NCBI GenBank assembly: GCA_021229015.1
Contig: CM037781.1
Location: forward strand, 72,928,903 to 72,992,902
Length of the DNA: 64,000 nt
Direction of reading: 5' to 3'
From: Solen grandis
Taxonomy: Eukaryota > Mollusca > Bivalvia > Adapedonta > Solenidae
Shown: positions 34,150 to 43,640 of the stretch, in pieces
Position numbering within the stretch: position 1 is the stretch's first letter
How the letters are laid out: each line of letters begins with the position of its first letter
Notes under the pieces: generated by a model
The model's input: the letters and a program-made list of their open reading frames with translations, nothing else
What the model was told of the DNA's origin: nothing
The model's database searches: none
Position numbers and translations under genes: made by a program

Positions 34150-34758
34150 TTACAACCTAAATAAAATCTTACTGGCCTTTAAAAACGTTGTAGACTGCAT
34201 ATTTAATGCTATGTAGATATTTCGCCATATGTGATGGGCTGTGTCCCGCTGCCTCGCATCCAAGTGGACCCCATCACGCCCCAGGTACGATAAATCTCTC
34301 CAAATGCCCCTGTGTTTCCAAAGCCGGACGTCAGGTATATGTTCTATCAGGCTGTGTAGATGGCTGTTTGTCTTTATCACCTCCTCGTTGAAACCTAATA
34401 CCGAGCTCTCGGGTCTTCTCCGGAGCAACTGGCCTATGATCACATATCTCACTCCGCAACCGTCCTGGGGGTAACGAGCATAAGCCACTATGTCTTTAGC
34501 GATATGAAGAGCGTTACGAGAACCTACATCGTTCCCTCCGATCTGCACGAAGCACAAGTCCGGGATAATTGGGAATTCACTTAGATGTTTTGAGGCAGCA
34601 AGGCCACGAACCGTTAAACCACTACAGCTTCTAAAATAAACTTTGAATAAGTCTTTGTTTAAGCAAAAATTGTCGTAAACCGGGTTTTCATCTATAAATT
34701 GTCCTAGTCTCCTTATGTAAGAATGACCAATGATCCCAACAGTGAAATGATCCGCCAT
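34150..34758 (-). CDS. SGNH-hydrolase ORF of a DIRS/Ngaro-type retroelement
   Basis: The 202-residue frame has IIGHSYIRRL with Ser13, QIGGNDVG with Asn77 and DGVH with Asp162 and His165, the SGNH hydrolase catalytic set. It parallels the ORF at 23859-24479 (206 residues, Asn also at 77) though sequence identity is low. It precedes the gag-like ORF at 33101-32142 on the same strand, the same order as in the plus-strand copy. The start ATGGCGGATC follows TTAATTCAAC. The frame is intact while the gag-like ORF is interrupted by stops. Confidence 0.75.
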   Translation of the reverse strand: MADHFTVGIIGHSYIRRLGQFIDENPVYDNFCLNKDLFKVYFRSCSGLTVRGLAASKHLSEFPIIPDLCFVQIGGNDVGSRNALHIAKDIVAYARYPQDGCGVRYVIIGQLLRRRPESSVLGFNEEVIKTNSHLHSLIEHIPDVRLWKHRGIWRDLSYLGRDGVHLDARQRDTAHHIWRNIYIALNMQSTTFLKASKILFRL

Positions 34759-35252
34759 GTTGAATTAAAATCTTTGTATACACAACAAACACGCGCGCTA
34801 AATTAAATCGATGATTACATACCCTTGCAAAGTCCCCTTGAGTCACGTTCTGTTGGTCACGATCATTAATAAACTGATACACACTACTAGAGTGTGTTTT
34901 CCATAAAACAATTGGTTTTTGAAATAAATTATCTTCCGAAAATATTTGCTGCAGCTCGAATCAAACAAAAGAATCTAGTATAATCTCTAACCCGCGCCAA
35001 CCCAAAATGGTTTGTAAATAACATCTTTATTTATAATTTATTAAATTAATACATCACGTAGTAAAGATTGTGAGACTACTTTAGCATTTGGATGTAAATA
35101 AAATATTAATATTATGCCAAATAAAATCCTTAATCGCTAATCCAGTTTTACATCAGGTACAGGGTGAAACCAAAGTACATCAGGTACAGGGTGAATACAA
35201 AAATGTTACATATGCTTAATTCTTATTATACCATCTAAAAGCATAAAACGCA
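34759..35252. other. Spacer with short direct repeat
   Basis: CATCAGGTACAGGGTGAA occurs at about 35151 and again at 35178 (27-bp period). Otherwise no gene or element is recognised. Confidence 0.35.
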
Positions 35253-35381
35253 TTATTTATCAATAATACTGCATTTCGTAGGTTTTTCTTTTTTCCACTC
35301 TCTTAGATCCACTCTCCTCTCGCCTTGCCACTCGCAAATTTTAGCGTACCGGTTGTTGCCCAAAGCGAAGGTGTTTTTCAT
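35253..35381 (-). pseudogene. Second PC4-like ORF, truncated
   Basis: A 42-residue frame starts MKNTFALGNNRYAKICEW and continues QGERRVDLREWKKEKPTK. This matches the PC4 core (F-x-L-G-x-x-x-R-Y, then V-D-x-R-E, then P-T-K). It ends six codons after PTK, where a PC4 domain would go on with KKG-x-x-L. It has its own TATA box and CRE palindrome upstream. The other PC4-like ORF (30620-30931) is different in sequence, so they are not simple duplicates. A different small protein is possible given the short length. Confidence 0.45.
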
Positions 35382-35427
35382 ATTGATGCGGTAGTCGAAC
35401 TGATACGGTGTCAGTTGTAATCCTCTC

Positions 35428-35436
35428 TTTTATATA
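35428..35436 (-). promoter_or_regulatory. TATA box upstream of PC4-like ORF
   Basis: CTATATAAAAGAG on the minus strand lies about 50 bp before the ATG at 35381. It is the clearest core promoter element in the window. Confidence 0.55.
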
Positions 35437-35437
35437 G

Positions 35438-35453
35438 TTTATGACGTCATAAA
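35438..35453. promoter_or_regulatory. CRE-type palindrome
   Basis: TTTATGACGTCATAAA is a perfect 16-bp palindrome with the full CREB/ATF consensus TGACGTCA, directly next to the TATA box. Confidence 0.55.
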
Positions 35454-35530
35454 TGATAGTCGATGTTTATTGATTCGTTTAAAATTTAACCGTCGTTTTT
35501 GAAGTGGCGTCGGTACTCGACTCCCTACAC

Positions 35531-35572
35531 TTGACGTATGACGCATCGCCGCGTGACGTTGATGACGTCAAT
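35531..35572. promoter_or_regulatory. TGACG cluster (second CRE)
   Basis: Four TGACG-type cores lie within 42 bp: TTGACGTATGACGCAT and GTGACGTTGATGACGTCAAT. The last contains a full TGACGTCA. The cluster lies between the divergently oriented PC4-like ORF (-) and the polymerase fragment (+). Confidence 0.45.
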
Positions 35573-35728
35573 ACCCACTTATGTACCACTTAAGTCATTT
35601 CCTCTTTTGAGCCTAAGGTGACGGATTTGTAGTTGCGTTATAAACGTATAATTATAAAGTCGTGTCAACGCTGTCTTTCATCTCCGATAATTCTTCTCTC
35701 CAAACTTACACGCGTGCGTGCAGAAAAA

Positions 35729-36380
35729 ATGCATGTAAACGATGATGATTTATCACCATACTCTCAACACCTATGGAAACAATTACATGGGACCGAACAC
35801 AAGCATGGTTTTCGCACCAGTCGATCAAAAGTAGAGAAATTGATGCTAACACTGAATGATAAAAACAATTATGTGGTACATTATCACACACTTCAGCTCA
35901 ACCTGCAACTAGGTATTCGAATCAAACATGTCCACAGGGTACTACAGTTTCATCAAGAACCACACCTTAAATCCTACATTGATTTCAACACTGAATGTCG
36001 GAAAGTGGCTCAGACAGAATTTGAAAAAGATTTCTACAAACTGATGAATAATGCTATTTTCGATAATTATGTTTTATCTATTTTGTGTACAAATATATTG
36101 TGTATAAATATTACACTGCAAAACGCTACGCAGTTTTGTTACACAGAAATCACAGAAAGTGTTTATTTTTATACAAGAACATCTACTCTTACAGTCATTA
36201 CTTAAAAGTAAGCAGGAATAATTATTAGCTGTTTCCCTTTACTTATATTAATTTCTGTATTTTCAGGGAAAACTGTCGCAAATATGTGAATATCAAGCTG
36301 GCACACACCGAGAAGAAACTCCGAAAATATGCTGCTAGACCCACGTTCCAACGTATGAAATTATTCTTGTCGTTGAGTGT
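35729..36380 (+). pseudogene. Protein-primed DNA polymerase B fragment (Polinton-type)
   Basis: The frame at 35729-36060 carries NDKNNYVVHYHTLQLNL, GIRIKHVHRVLQFHQ, LKSYIDFNTECR and FEKDFYKLMNNAIF, the central region of type-B polymerases of Polintons and related elements. The next family motif (GKTMEN) is broken: about 207 bp of unrelated sequence (36061-36267) follow, and similarity resumes with ENCRKYVNIKLAH at 36268. The resumption is preceded by an acceptor-like TTCTGTATTTTCAG, but no matching donor is obvious. The exonuclease domain, the start of the polymerase domain and everything after about 36380 are missing. This copy cannot encode a working polymerase. Confidence 0.7.
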
Positions 36381-36451
36381 AATTATACCAGTTACAAAAA
36401 TATACCAACTCAAGCTTTTTATTTGTACTTTTATTGACGAAATTTAATCTT

Positions 36452-36585
36452 CAGTATACAACACTACAGCAGAACACGTGTTGAAAAATAATTCTAATTC
36501 TCCAATTTTTTATCATAATGTTTTCTTTTAATGATGAATGTTTAAAGCGTGTTCTGTTGTAGTGTTGTGATAACTGAATCACAAC
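36452..36585. mobile_element. MITE-like inverted repeat
   Basis: Arms ACAACACTACAGCAGAACAC (36459-36480) and GTGTTCTGTTGTAGTGTTGT (36549-36570), with CAGT/ACTG outer ends, enclose about 70 bp of AT-rich sequence. A TA duplication is not evident. CAGT ends suggest a Tc1/mariner-type element. Confidence 0.55.
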
Positions 36586-36713
36586 AACAACAGGTTAATT
36601 TTATACTACTTTAATATGACTAATATACAAGCCATTATGAAAAACTACGATTATAAACAAAAGCAGTCAATACTACTAAGTAAATATAAAGTATATTCAT
36701 ACCATATTCACAC

Positions 36714-37364
36714 TTAAAAGTCGGAAAAAATATCAAACTCTTCCACATTAAAAGATGCAGATGGTGTAACCGGTTCAAAAATCGAACACGTTTCTGTCGT
36801 GGCGTGGACAACGTTGGTGGTGTATGAGCTAACACAGTTGTTGTTTGCGGCTCAGACAACAATGACGACTACAAAGGATGGCTTGGTTTCACCATCTGTG
36901 GCGTGGACAACGTTGGTGGTGTATGAGCTAACACAGTTGTTGTTTGCGGCTCAGACAACAATGACGACTACAAAGGATTGCTTAGTTTCACCATCTGTGG
37001 CGTGGACAACGTTGGTGGTGTATGAGCTAACACAGATGTTGTTTGCGGCTCAGACAACAATGACGACTACAAAGGATTGCTTAGTTTCACCATCTGTGGT
37101 AAAACGCATAAAGTACTTACTTCTAAGGCTCTCCCCCTAGCCACCAGTTCCTCCGTCAGCTTTCCAAACGACTCAAACGTGTTAAGCCCCATCGACACAC
37201 ATGCGTTTTTCTGCTATTATTTGCACCGACGTGCCATTGTCATAGCAGGCAACTTTTATTTTATAATTCCCACTTTCATCATTCCCACTTTCATCTTTTA
37301 CCACCACTTGTGGAAGTGGCCTCATGGATCTTGTTGATCCAACTTTTTCAATAATGTTAGACAT
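36714..37364 (-). pseudogene. Broken ORF over a 99-bp repeat, acidic C-terminus, family unknown
   Basis: The start MSNIIEKVGSTRSMRPLPQ lies about 50 bp after a TATA-like TTCTATATAAGTAG (37412-37425). The first frame ends near 37182. A second frame continues with LNTFESFGKLTEELVARGRA. A third ends with FEPVTPSASFNVEEFDIFSD and a stop at 36714-36716. Between them lie three copies of a 99-bp repeat in which the minus frames carry stops. It could be a Polinton accessory gene disrupted by repeat expansion. Splicing at the GTAAGT after GRALE is also possible. No family is recognised. Confidence 0.35.
36801..37097 (+). repeat. 99-bp tandem repeat, three copies
   Basis: Units starting GGCGTGGACAACGTTGG at 36801, 36900 and 36999 are nearly identical. 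The length is 33 codons, so the plus strand stays open through all three copies (WTTLVVYELTQLLFAAQTTM repeated), which alone does not argue for coding. Confidence 0.85.
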
Positions 37365-37439
37365 AATAGCGAATTACAACAGAAGCAGAATGAGAAGTAA
37401 GCAAACAGTTCTACTTATATAGAATCGGGAAACACTTGA

Positions 37440-37771
37440 ACAATTTTCTCGTCAGAAACCACAAGGCCTGGAGTTAAGATATTTCGGTTATAACATGGCC
37501 TAGTGGACCACTGTCAATTTGTTCAAATCATTGGCCTTGGATGACCTGGACTATGACCCAGTGACCTACTTTGATATTAATTAAGCTACGTCCTTCAGAT
37601 TTGTCCCAAAGGTATTGTTTGATGCGTGGAATTAAAATGATCTTACTGTATTTCTGTATGACTCATGTACTCAGTATGACTATGCTATGCTACAATAAAG
37701 TAACTTGTACAGACAGTGAAGGCAATGTTTCTCAGGTGAGCGACTTCAGGGCCACCATGGCCCTATTGTTT
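37440..37771 (+). mobile_element. GCTCACC element G, 5'-truncated (core gamma)
   Basis: Core phrases GAAACCACAAGGCCTGGAG and GTGACCTACTTTGATATTAA lead to the 3' end TTTCTCAGGTGAGCGACTTC, GGGCCACCATGGCCC and TATTGTT. The 5' hairpin end is missing. Confidence 0.65.
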
Positions 37772-38226
37772 TCTTTCTATTGTCCGATTAGTGTGAAAAC
37801 CTATACGAGCCCTATTGGGGAAGAAAGAAAATCAAACTCAAAGATGTCTAATTAATTGTATTTCTTCTTTTTTTAATCTAAATGAACTCAATATATAAAA
37901 CATAGAATATTTAGGATGTTTGCTGTCAGACAAAAATATTTTGAATAGAAGAATAATTCAAACAAAGGCCTAAACAAATGAAAACTTTGCACTCTGTCAT
38001 AATTAAAGTTGATTTCCTTATGAAAGCTTGAAACCACATTAACTGGCCTTGCAATAATTTGCACATTTTCCTCATAATGTTTTATGTTGATTGCTTACAA
38101 TAACAGAACCATATTGAATGGAAAATCATACAACACACACCAACCGAATGCACTGCATTTTTTAAAGCTATCCTTGTTTTAGTCACTGTCAAAACGTTTT
38201 TCCTGTTCCGGCTCGTTGTTTGTACT
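37772..38226. other. 3' flank of the receptor gene
   Basis: No feature is recognised apart from AT-rich sequence downstream of the receptor stop codon. Polyadenylation signals were not resolved. Confidence 0.3.
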
Positions 38227-38406
38227 TTAACTTAATAGCAGCCGTCTCTCCGATGGGTATTGACCTCGTCTGCAGATCTGGACACATTGTAATGACACTA
38301 GCCAGTGGCCAATTCTGGACCGGACTGTTTTGTCCAGTACACAGAACAACAGGAAGTTACAGAAGGCCTGACCCGGGTCACCCATAGCTTGCATGTATGT
38401 GAGTGG
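38227..38406 (-). CDS. GPR157: GPR157-like receptor, exon 4 (TM7 and tail)
   Basis: The exon follows the acceptor TTATCATTTCAG and encodes PLTYMQAMGDPGQAFCNFLL, then FCVLDKTVRSRI and a short basic tail ending in TAA at 38227-38229. It corresponds to TM7 of GPR157, where a G-x-x-x-Q-G/A-x-x-N motif is followed by an FVL-type strand and T-x-x-VR. It begins in phase 0, matching the end of exon 3. The tail of about 30 residues is shorter than in vertebrates. Confidence 0.75.
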   Translation of the reverse strand, partial: PLTYMQAMGDPGQAFCNFLLFCVLDKTVRSRIGHWLVSLQCVQICRRGQYPSERRLLLS

Positions 38407-39674
38407 CTGAAATGATAAGTCACACATAGCACGGGTATATCGTTTATCAAATTTCGAAACAGTTCTTATAAATTATAATTATCCCTCCCAATTGTTCCCA
38501 GATAAGACCAGTACTTTGCACCTGGGGAGACAATAATAGTTTACCCCTGCAACCCCTGTCGGACCTCGGCTCTATTTCAAAAGGAGAGCGGGACCTTTAT
38601 TTCGAGGGTTTGATGCAAAAACTTAGGTAACTACATATAAATTAACACACTTTTTAGTTCCATTTTATTTAATGCGCTTGAAAAGTGTGTTCAAAAGAGA
38701 GTCAACACTACAATCTATGTTAAAAGACCATTCGAGGAATATGCAAAATACGGTCTCTGTGTGTTTGAGGTCCCCAAATCCAGGTTCAAAACAAGAACTG
38801 TCCCGTGACAGCGCGCTCCATTTTTTTGAGTGCTGGATAGGATAATGTTAGCTGTTACTATTTTATTGTTTGCATGAAAAACATGTGACATAAGGTATTG
38901 AGCCCGAAAGCATATGGGACGTTTCAATCCTTTAGGTTTAGTTCTTACTGAGGTAAGAAATTGGAAAACATTAAACTAAAAACACAATTCAAAATGAACA
39001 ACATCCATAACTGTACAAAATAAATTTTGATAGTTATATGGCCTTTTGAAATTGTTTCCAACTTTGAAAGCGATCAAAGTATATCAACCTTAAAGTGAAT
39101 ATGTTTGACAATTTTTGAGAAATTGACCTTAAGCAATCGAAAATTCTAAGTTGAAAGGGGGGTATAACTGTGCAAAAATAATGTTATGTTTACCTGTCCT
39201 TTTGAAATATATTCCTTTTTGAAAGGCTTTAAACAAAGACTGGCAACTAGTCTAAATCACACAAAAGCATGTAACAAAGTGTCCAGTTCTCGCAAAGTCA
39301 CGTTTTCAAATATCTCCTTTTCTATTGAAGATATGTGAAAGTAAATTGTAACTTACATTAGACAATACATTACCATCGAATTGATACCTTAGTAATTAAA
39401 AAAGTCAAGAAATAAAAAGGTTTTATGTAAAAGGGAAATACCTTCATGATGAGCACTATGTATAATGTGTTGTTTTTCTGCTGCACAATTTGAAATTAAA
39501 TAACTGAAAAACTGTTGTTGTTTTTTTAATATCAATCTTAATATAATTCCATGGAGCAGATGAATTAATATTTTATAATGTGTTCACATTTCAATCTGAT
39601 ATTTCTATACTCTTTGAAAGTTTGCAATATTAATTGATTTGATGTGTCTCTGAACAATATTTTCCACTGGTGTT

Positions 39675-40551
39675 TAGCTCACCTGAGCACAACGTGCTCA
39701 TGGTGAGCTACTGTGATCAACTTTTGTCCGTCGTCCGTCCGTGCGTGCGTCTGGCGTCAACAATTTCCTTTAAACGACATCTCCTCATAAACCACTGAAT
39801 GTATTTTGGCCAAACTTCGTAGGAATCATCCTTCTATCAAAGTTGTTCAAACTATTTTGATTGGTTGAAAAAGTATTTCACAGGAGCTAAAAATAGATTT
39901 TAAAAATGCAAACTTTGAAAATCTTCCTCTGCAAAACTGCAAGGCCTAAAGCTTAGATATTTGGTGTATAGCATTGTGTAATAAACCTTTTAAAAAAATA
40001 GAAAAAAAATCTACTTCTCAAAAACCACAAGGCCTTGAGCTTAGATATTTGGTGTGTACATTGTCTAGTGGATCTCTACCAAGTTTCTTCAAATCATGAC
40101 CCTGGTGTTAAAATTGGCCTCGCCCCAGGGGTCACTTGAATTTACATAGGCTTATATAGGAAAAAAATAGAAAAATCTTCTTCTCAGAAACCACAAGGCA
40201 TGGAGTTCAGATATTTGGTGTGTAGAATTGTCTAGTGGATATCCTCCAAGTTTGTTCAAGTCAGGGCCCTTGGGTCAAAATTGGCCCCGCCCTGGAGGTC
40301 ACTTGATTTAGCCTAGACTTATATAGAAATAAAACTAGAAAATTCTTCTCAGAACCCACAAGACCTTGAGCTTAGATATTTGGTGTGTAGCATTGTCTAG
40401 TGGATCTCTACTAAGTTTGTTCAAATCATGACCTTGGGGTCAAAAGCACACCCCAGGGGTCACTAGATTTAACACAGACTTACAATGTTGTAAAAGGCAG
40501 TGAATGCAATATTTCTCAGGTGAGCGATTTAGGGCCATCTTGGCCCTCTTG
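39675..40551 (+). mobile_element. GCTCACC element H in intron 3 (core gamma)
   Basis: It starts TTTAGCTCACCTGAGCACAA with a perfect hairpin partner CGTGCTCATGGTGAGC, has a CGTCCGTCCGTGCGTGCG run, and contains about four units of 150-175 bp (CTTAGATATTTGGTGTGTAG, GTCTAGTGGATCTCTAC, CCAGGGGTCACTTGA). It ends CAGGTGAGCGATTTAGGGCC, ATCTTGGCCC, TCTTG. Confidence 0.9.
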
Positions 40552-40674
40552 CTTACAAAAGTTTCCTATCTCTGTTTAATATATATTTACTTTTTTTGAT
40601 AGCTAATAAGTATACCAAATTTGAAGTGATTATGTTTGCTAGTTATGGAGAAATTGAGCTTAACAAAAAAACAA

Positions 40675-41103
40675 AACAAGAGGGCCATGATGGCCCTATA
40701 TCGCTCACCCGAATACTACTGCTCTAAAGGCAACTTTAAGTATTATAGACCATAATTCCCATACAAGGCATATTAATCCTTGGTTTATTAACATTATGTA
40801 TACATCTGATCAGGATTGCTTTATAAATGTGGATGCTACAATGTAAACAACGTTAAATATGACATTTTTATACTTCAATGACCATAATTGGAGATAGTGG
40901 TCCAATACCAAGTCAGCCTTAGCAAGATAATAGTAATTAATGTTACCATCAGGTTTGTGTAAGTTTACTTTCTAGATAATCCCTGGGAAGGGATCGGCTT
41001 TGCTCGTGTTTGAGCAGTTCTAATTGGTAGAGGGTAGTGATGTGATCATTTATGTTAAATGAAATTAAATTCTTACCAACATATTTACAGAAGAAGATTC
41101 ATA
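40675..41103 (-). mobile_element. GCTCACC element I, truncated
   Basis: It begins AACAAGAGGGCCATGATGGCCC with CGCTCACCCGAA and then a core (ATAGACCATAATTCCCATAC) unlike the other types. No hairpin end is found, so the far end is missing. Confidence 0.55.
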
Positions 41104-41560
41104 AACAAGAGGACCATATGATCGCTCACCAGAGTACATCATCTTATTTAAGGTATTAGCACCCTAATAGCCATATTCCATATCTTGCCACTGGATTGTA
41201 ATTTTGACACAAAGATTCATTAAGAGTTTTTTCAACTTCTATCTACTTTGGGGGAGATAATCAGTAATTAAGTTAACATTGAAGCCTATGGGAAATATAC
41301 ATTTTCTGGGAATATGAAAAACTGAATTTGACTTGTGAGAAAAACTCTCGGTAGAAAGATGCATTATATAATTCTGTTTCAGAATCCATGAAAAGAATAT
41401 AAACTTTACCGTGGAAAAATGGAGAAAGTCACCTTTTTAGTTTACAGGGGAGATAACTCATAACAGCAAAATTATTAAGGAGGGGGTAATAAAAGAACTT
41501 CTGTCACATGTCATAATATGCTAATTGCCCCTAAGATTTCCAATGTTGACATTTTAAAAG
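41104..41560 (-). mobile_element. GCTCACC element J, truncated
   Basis: It begins AAACAAGAGGACCATATGATC with GCTCACCAGAG. The following core (GGTATTAGCACCCTAATAGCC, CTTTGGGGGAGATAATCAG) is found in inverse orientation at 50150-50560, so this core is a repeat of its own. Confidence 0.5.
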
Positions 41561-41564
41561 CTTA

Positions 41565-42130
41565 TTATCCCCCGCAAATGGCGGCGGGGGATATGGTAAT
41601 AGTCTCCGTCCTTCCGTCCCACATTTTTGTCCGGAGCATAACTCGAAAAGTATTTGAGGTATCAACTTGATACTTCATAGGTGGATAGATCTAAATGAGG
41701 AGGAGTGCAGTGCACAAGAATTTTAACTCTGCCTTTCATAATTTTTGAGTTGTTGCCCTTTGTTATTTCTCAGACTTAATTTTTATCCGGAGCATAAGTC
41801 AAAAGGTAATAACATCATAGGTTGATAGATCTCATTGAGGAAGAATGCAGTGCACAAGAATGATAATCCTATCTTTCATAATTTTCAGTTATTGTCCTTT
41901 GTTATTTTTTCAGGTTTAATTTTTGTCACAGTGACGTTGACATTTTACCTGTAGACCTCAAAATAGGGGAATAAGTAGGTCTTCACATGGGTTTTATATC
42001 TATAATCACTTCAAACATTAGTCTTCATTACCCAAATTTTCTGTTAAAAATGAAATATTCTACTCCCCAACACCTCTTCTAAAGAGCAAGCATTCGGCGA
42101 GGGATGGCCATGTCAACATGGCTCTTGTAT
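41565..42130 (+). mobile_element. CCCCCGC-hairpin element, second copy
   Basis: The hairpin CCCCCGCAAATGGCGGCGGG opens the element, followed by CTCCGTCCTTCCGTCC. Two units of about 165 bp share GTCCGGAGCATAACTCGAAAAG, ATGCAGTGCACAAGAAT and TTGTCCTTTGTTATTT. It ends near GAGGGATGGCCATGTCAACATGG. Confidence 0.65.
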
Positions 42131-42545
42131 TGTGAAGTTATATGCATGGCTTTGATGGAATCGATGGCTTTTAGGATTCTAAAACCTTAAAACGAAACTA
42201 CACGACCCCCTATGGGCCTCGTTTTTCAAGGCATCAGCTTTACTGGAGCAATTATGGTAGACATTCATGAGGTGACCATTTCTGCAAAGTGAAATCAAAT
42301 TCTGACCAGTGGTTTCACAGAAGGAGAATTTTGAAATTTTCTATATAGAGTATATAAGGAAATTAGCTGACCCCCTAGGGGCCTCATTTTTCAAGGGATC
42401 AACTTTATTTTAGCAATTATGGTAGACATTCATGAGGTGACCATCTCTGTCAAATGAAACCATTAATATGCAGAAGAAGAATTTTTAATTTTTCTATATA
42501 GAGTATATAAGGAAACTAGCTGACCCCATAGGGGCCTAAAAAAAT
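42131..42545 (+). repeat. ~165-bp direct repeat
   Basis: Two copies share TGGTAGACATTCATGAGGTG and TTTTTCTATATAGAGTATAT with CCCCCTA(T/G)GGGCCTC. It resembles the core of a truncated hairpin-type element. Confidence 0.5.
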
Positions 42546-42925
42546 AAACAAGATATATGCCCTTGATCGCTCACATGAGTAAAGCGTTATCCAAGGAACA
42601 TCCGCACTAAAAAAATTTTGAAATCTGACCTGTAGTTTTAAAGGAGATGATTTTTTCTGTTGTTTTTTTTTTCTTTCTTTATTTCTGTTGCCATGACAAC
42701 CAGAGTTCTACATGGATCAAGTTCATTTTAGCAACTTTTATGAAGGTTCACCTAAGGATCATCCCTGCCAATTTTAATCAAACTATGTCCAGCGGTTTCA
42801 GAAGAGATGCCGTTTAAAGATTTCATTATATATATATATATAAGGCAAATTAGTCCCGCCCCTTTCGGCAATGTTTCTTTACGGATCGGAATTATTTTAC
42901 TAATCTTGGTAGAGGGTTACCCAGT
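42546..42925 (-). mobile_element. GCTCACC element K, truncated (core delta)
   Basis: It begins AAACAAGATATATGCCCTTGATC with GCTCACATGAG and follows the E/M core (CATGACAACCAGAGTTCTAC, ATCCCTGCCAATTTTAATCA, GTCCAGCGGTTTCAGAAG). Similarity to element E ends near 42925. Confidence 0.6.
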
Positions 42926-43100
42926 TAACAATTTTTTCAAAGTTTGAAGTGAATATGTTTGATACTTTAAGAAGAAATTCTTAACCAGTAAAGAAAAATT
43001 TAAGTCGAAAAGGGGCCATAACTGTGCCAAAATGATTTTAGGGTTACCTGCTCTTTTGAAGTGATTCCGACTTTGATAGTGAACATGTATCCATGTTTTA

Positions 43101-43336
43101 AGGGTAAAGTCGCTGACTCTAACACTCACTCAGCCCCTCACCACTTGGGTTCGAATCCCGGCAGGGTCATTCGGATTTTCATGTGAGGAAGCCTTCCAGC
43201 TGGCTTGCGGTAGGTAGGTGGTTCTATTTGGATGCCTCTGTGAATTCGGGGTCTTCCTCCACCTGTAATTAGCTGGACGTCGCTATATGACTGAAATACT
43301 GTCGAAGCGACGTTAAACTCAAATAGTCAAGTCAAA
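43101..43336 (+). mobile_element. tRNA-derived SINE, 5'-truncated
   Basis: It starts inside the tRNA-like head (GGGTAAAGTCGCTGACTC), keeps GGGTTCGAATCCCGGCAGGG and the body (GGAAGCCTTCCAGCTGGCTT, TTAGCTGGACGTCGCTATAT) and ends AAATAGTCAAGTC. It is closest to the copy at 51765. Confidence 0.75.
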
Positions 43337-43489
43337 AAAATAAAACTGCCATGAAATTTCCAATTCGATATTGTGTATTTAACAAACTATGATTCGTTAC
43401 AAATTTAATTTATTTACATTTTCTGCTGTGCGGGAATCACTATGTATTTGAAGTATTTTATTGTATTATGATATTTATATATTGATGCT

Positions 43490-43640
43490 CTAATCTGATT
43501 GTTTAGACACCATTTGACGTCGTTCGACTGTTGAGGTGTCTTTAAATCAATATTCTATTATATTCTATCTAAGCGTTTAGACACCACATGACGTATTTGA
43601 CTGTAGAGGTATCTTTAAATCAATATTCTAAGTCGAAAGA
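43490..43640 (+). repeat. Two-copy ~70-bp repeat
   Basis: GTTTAGACACCATTTGACGT with GAGGTGTCTTTAAATCAATA, and GTTTAGACACCACATGACGT with GAGGTATCTTTAAATCAATA, lie about 70 bp apart. An inverted relative is at 48505-48570. SINE 3' fragments of the second family lie just downstream at 43716-43785. Confidence 0.5.

Noticed and set aside
36799..37140. 113-codon plus-strand frame over the 99-bp repeat
   Set aside because: A repeat length divisible by three keeps any stop-free unit open; there is no conserved domain and the minus strand has the better gene signals.
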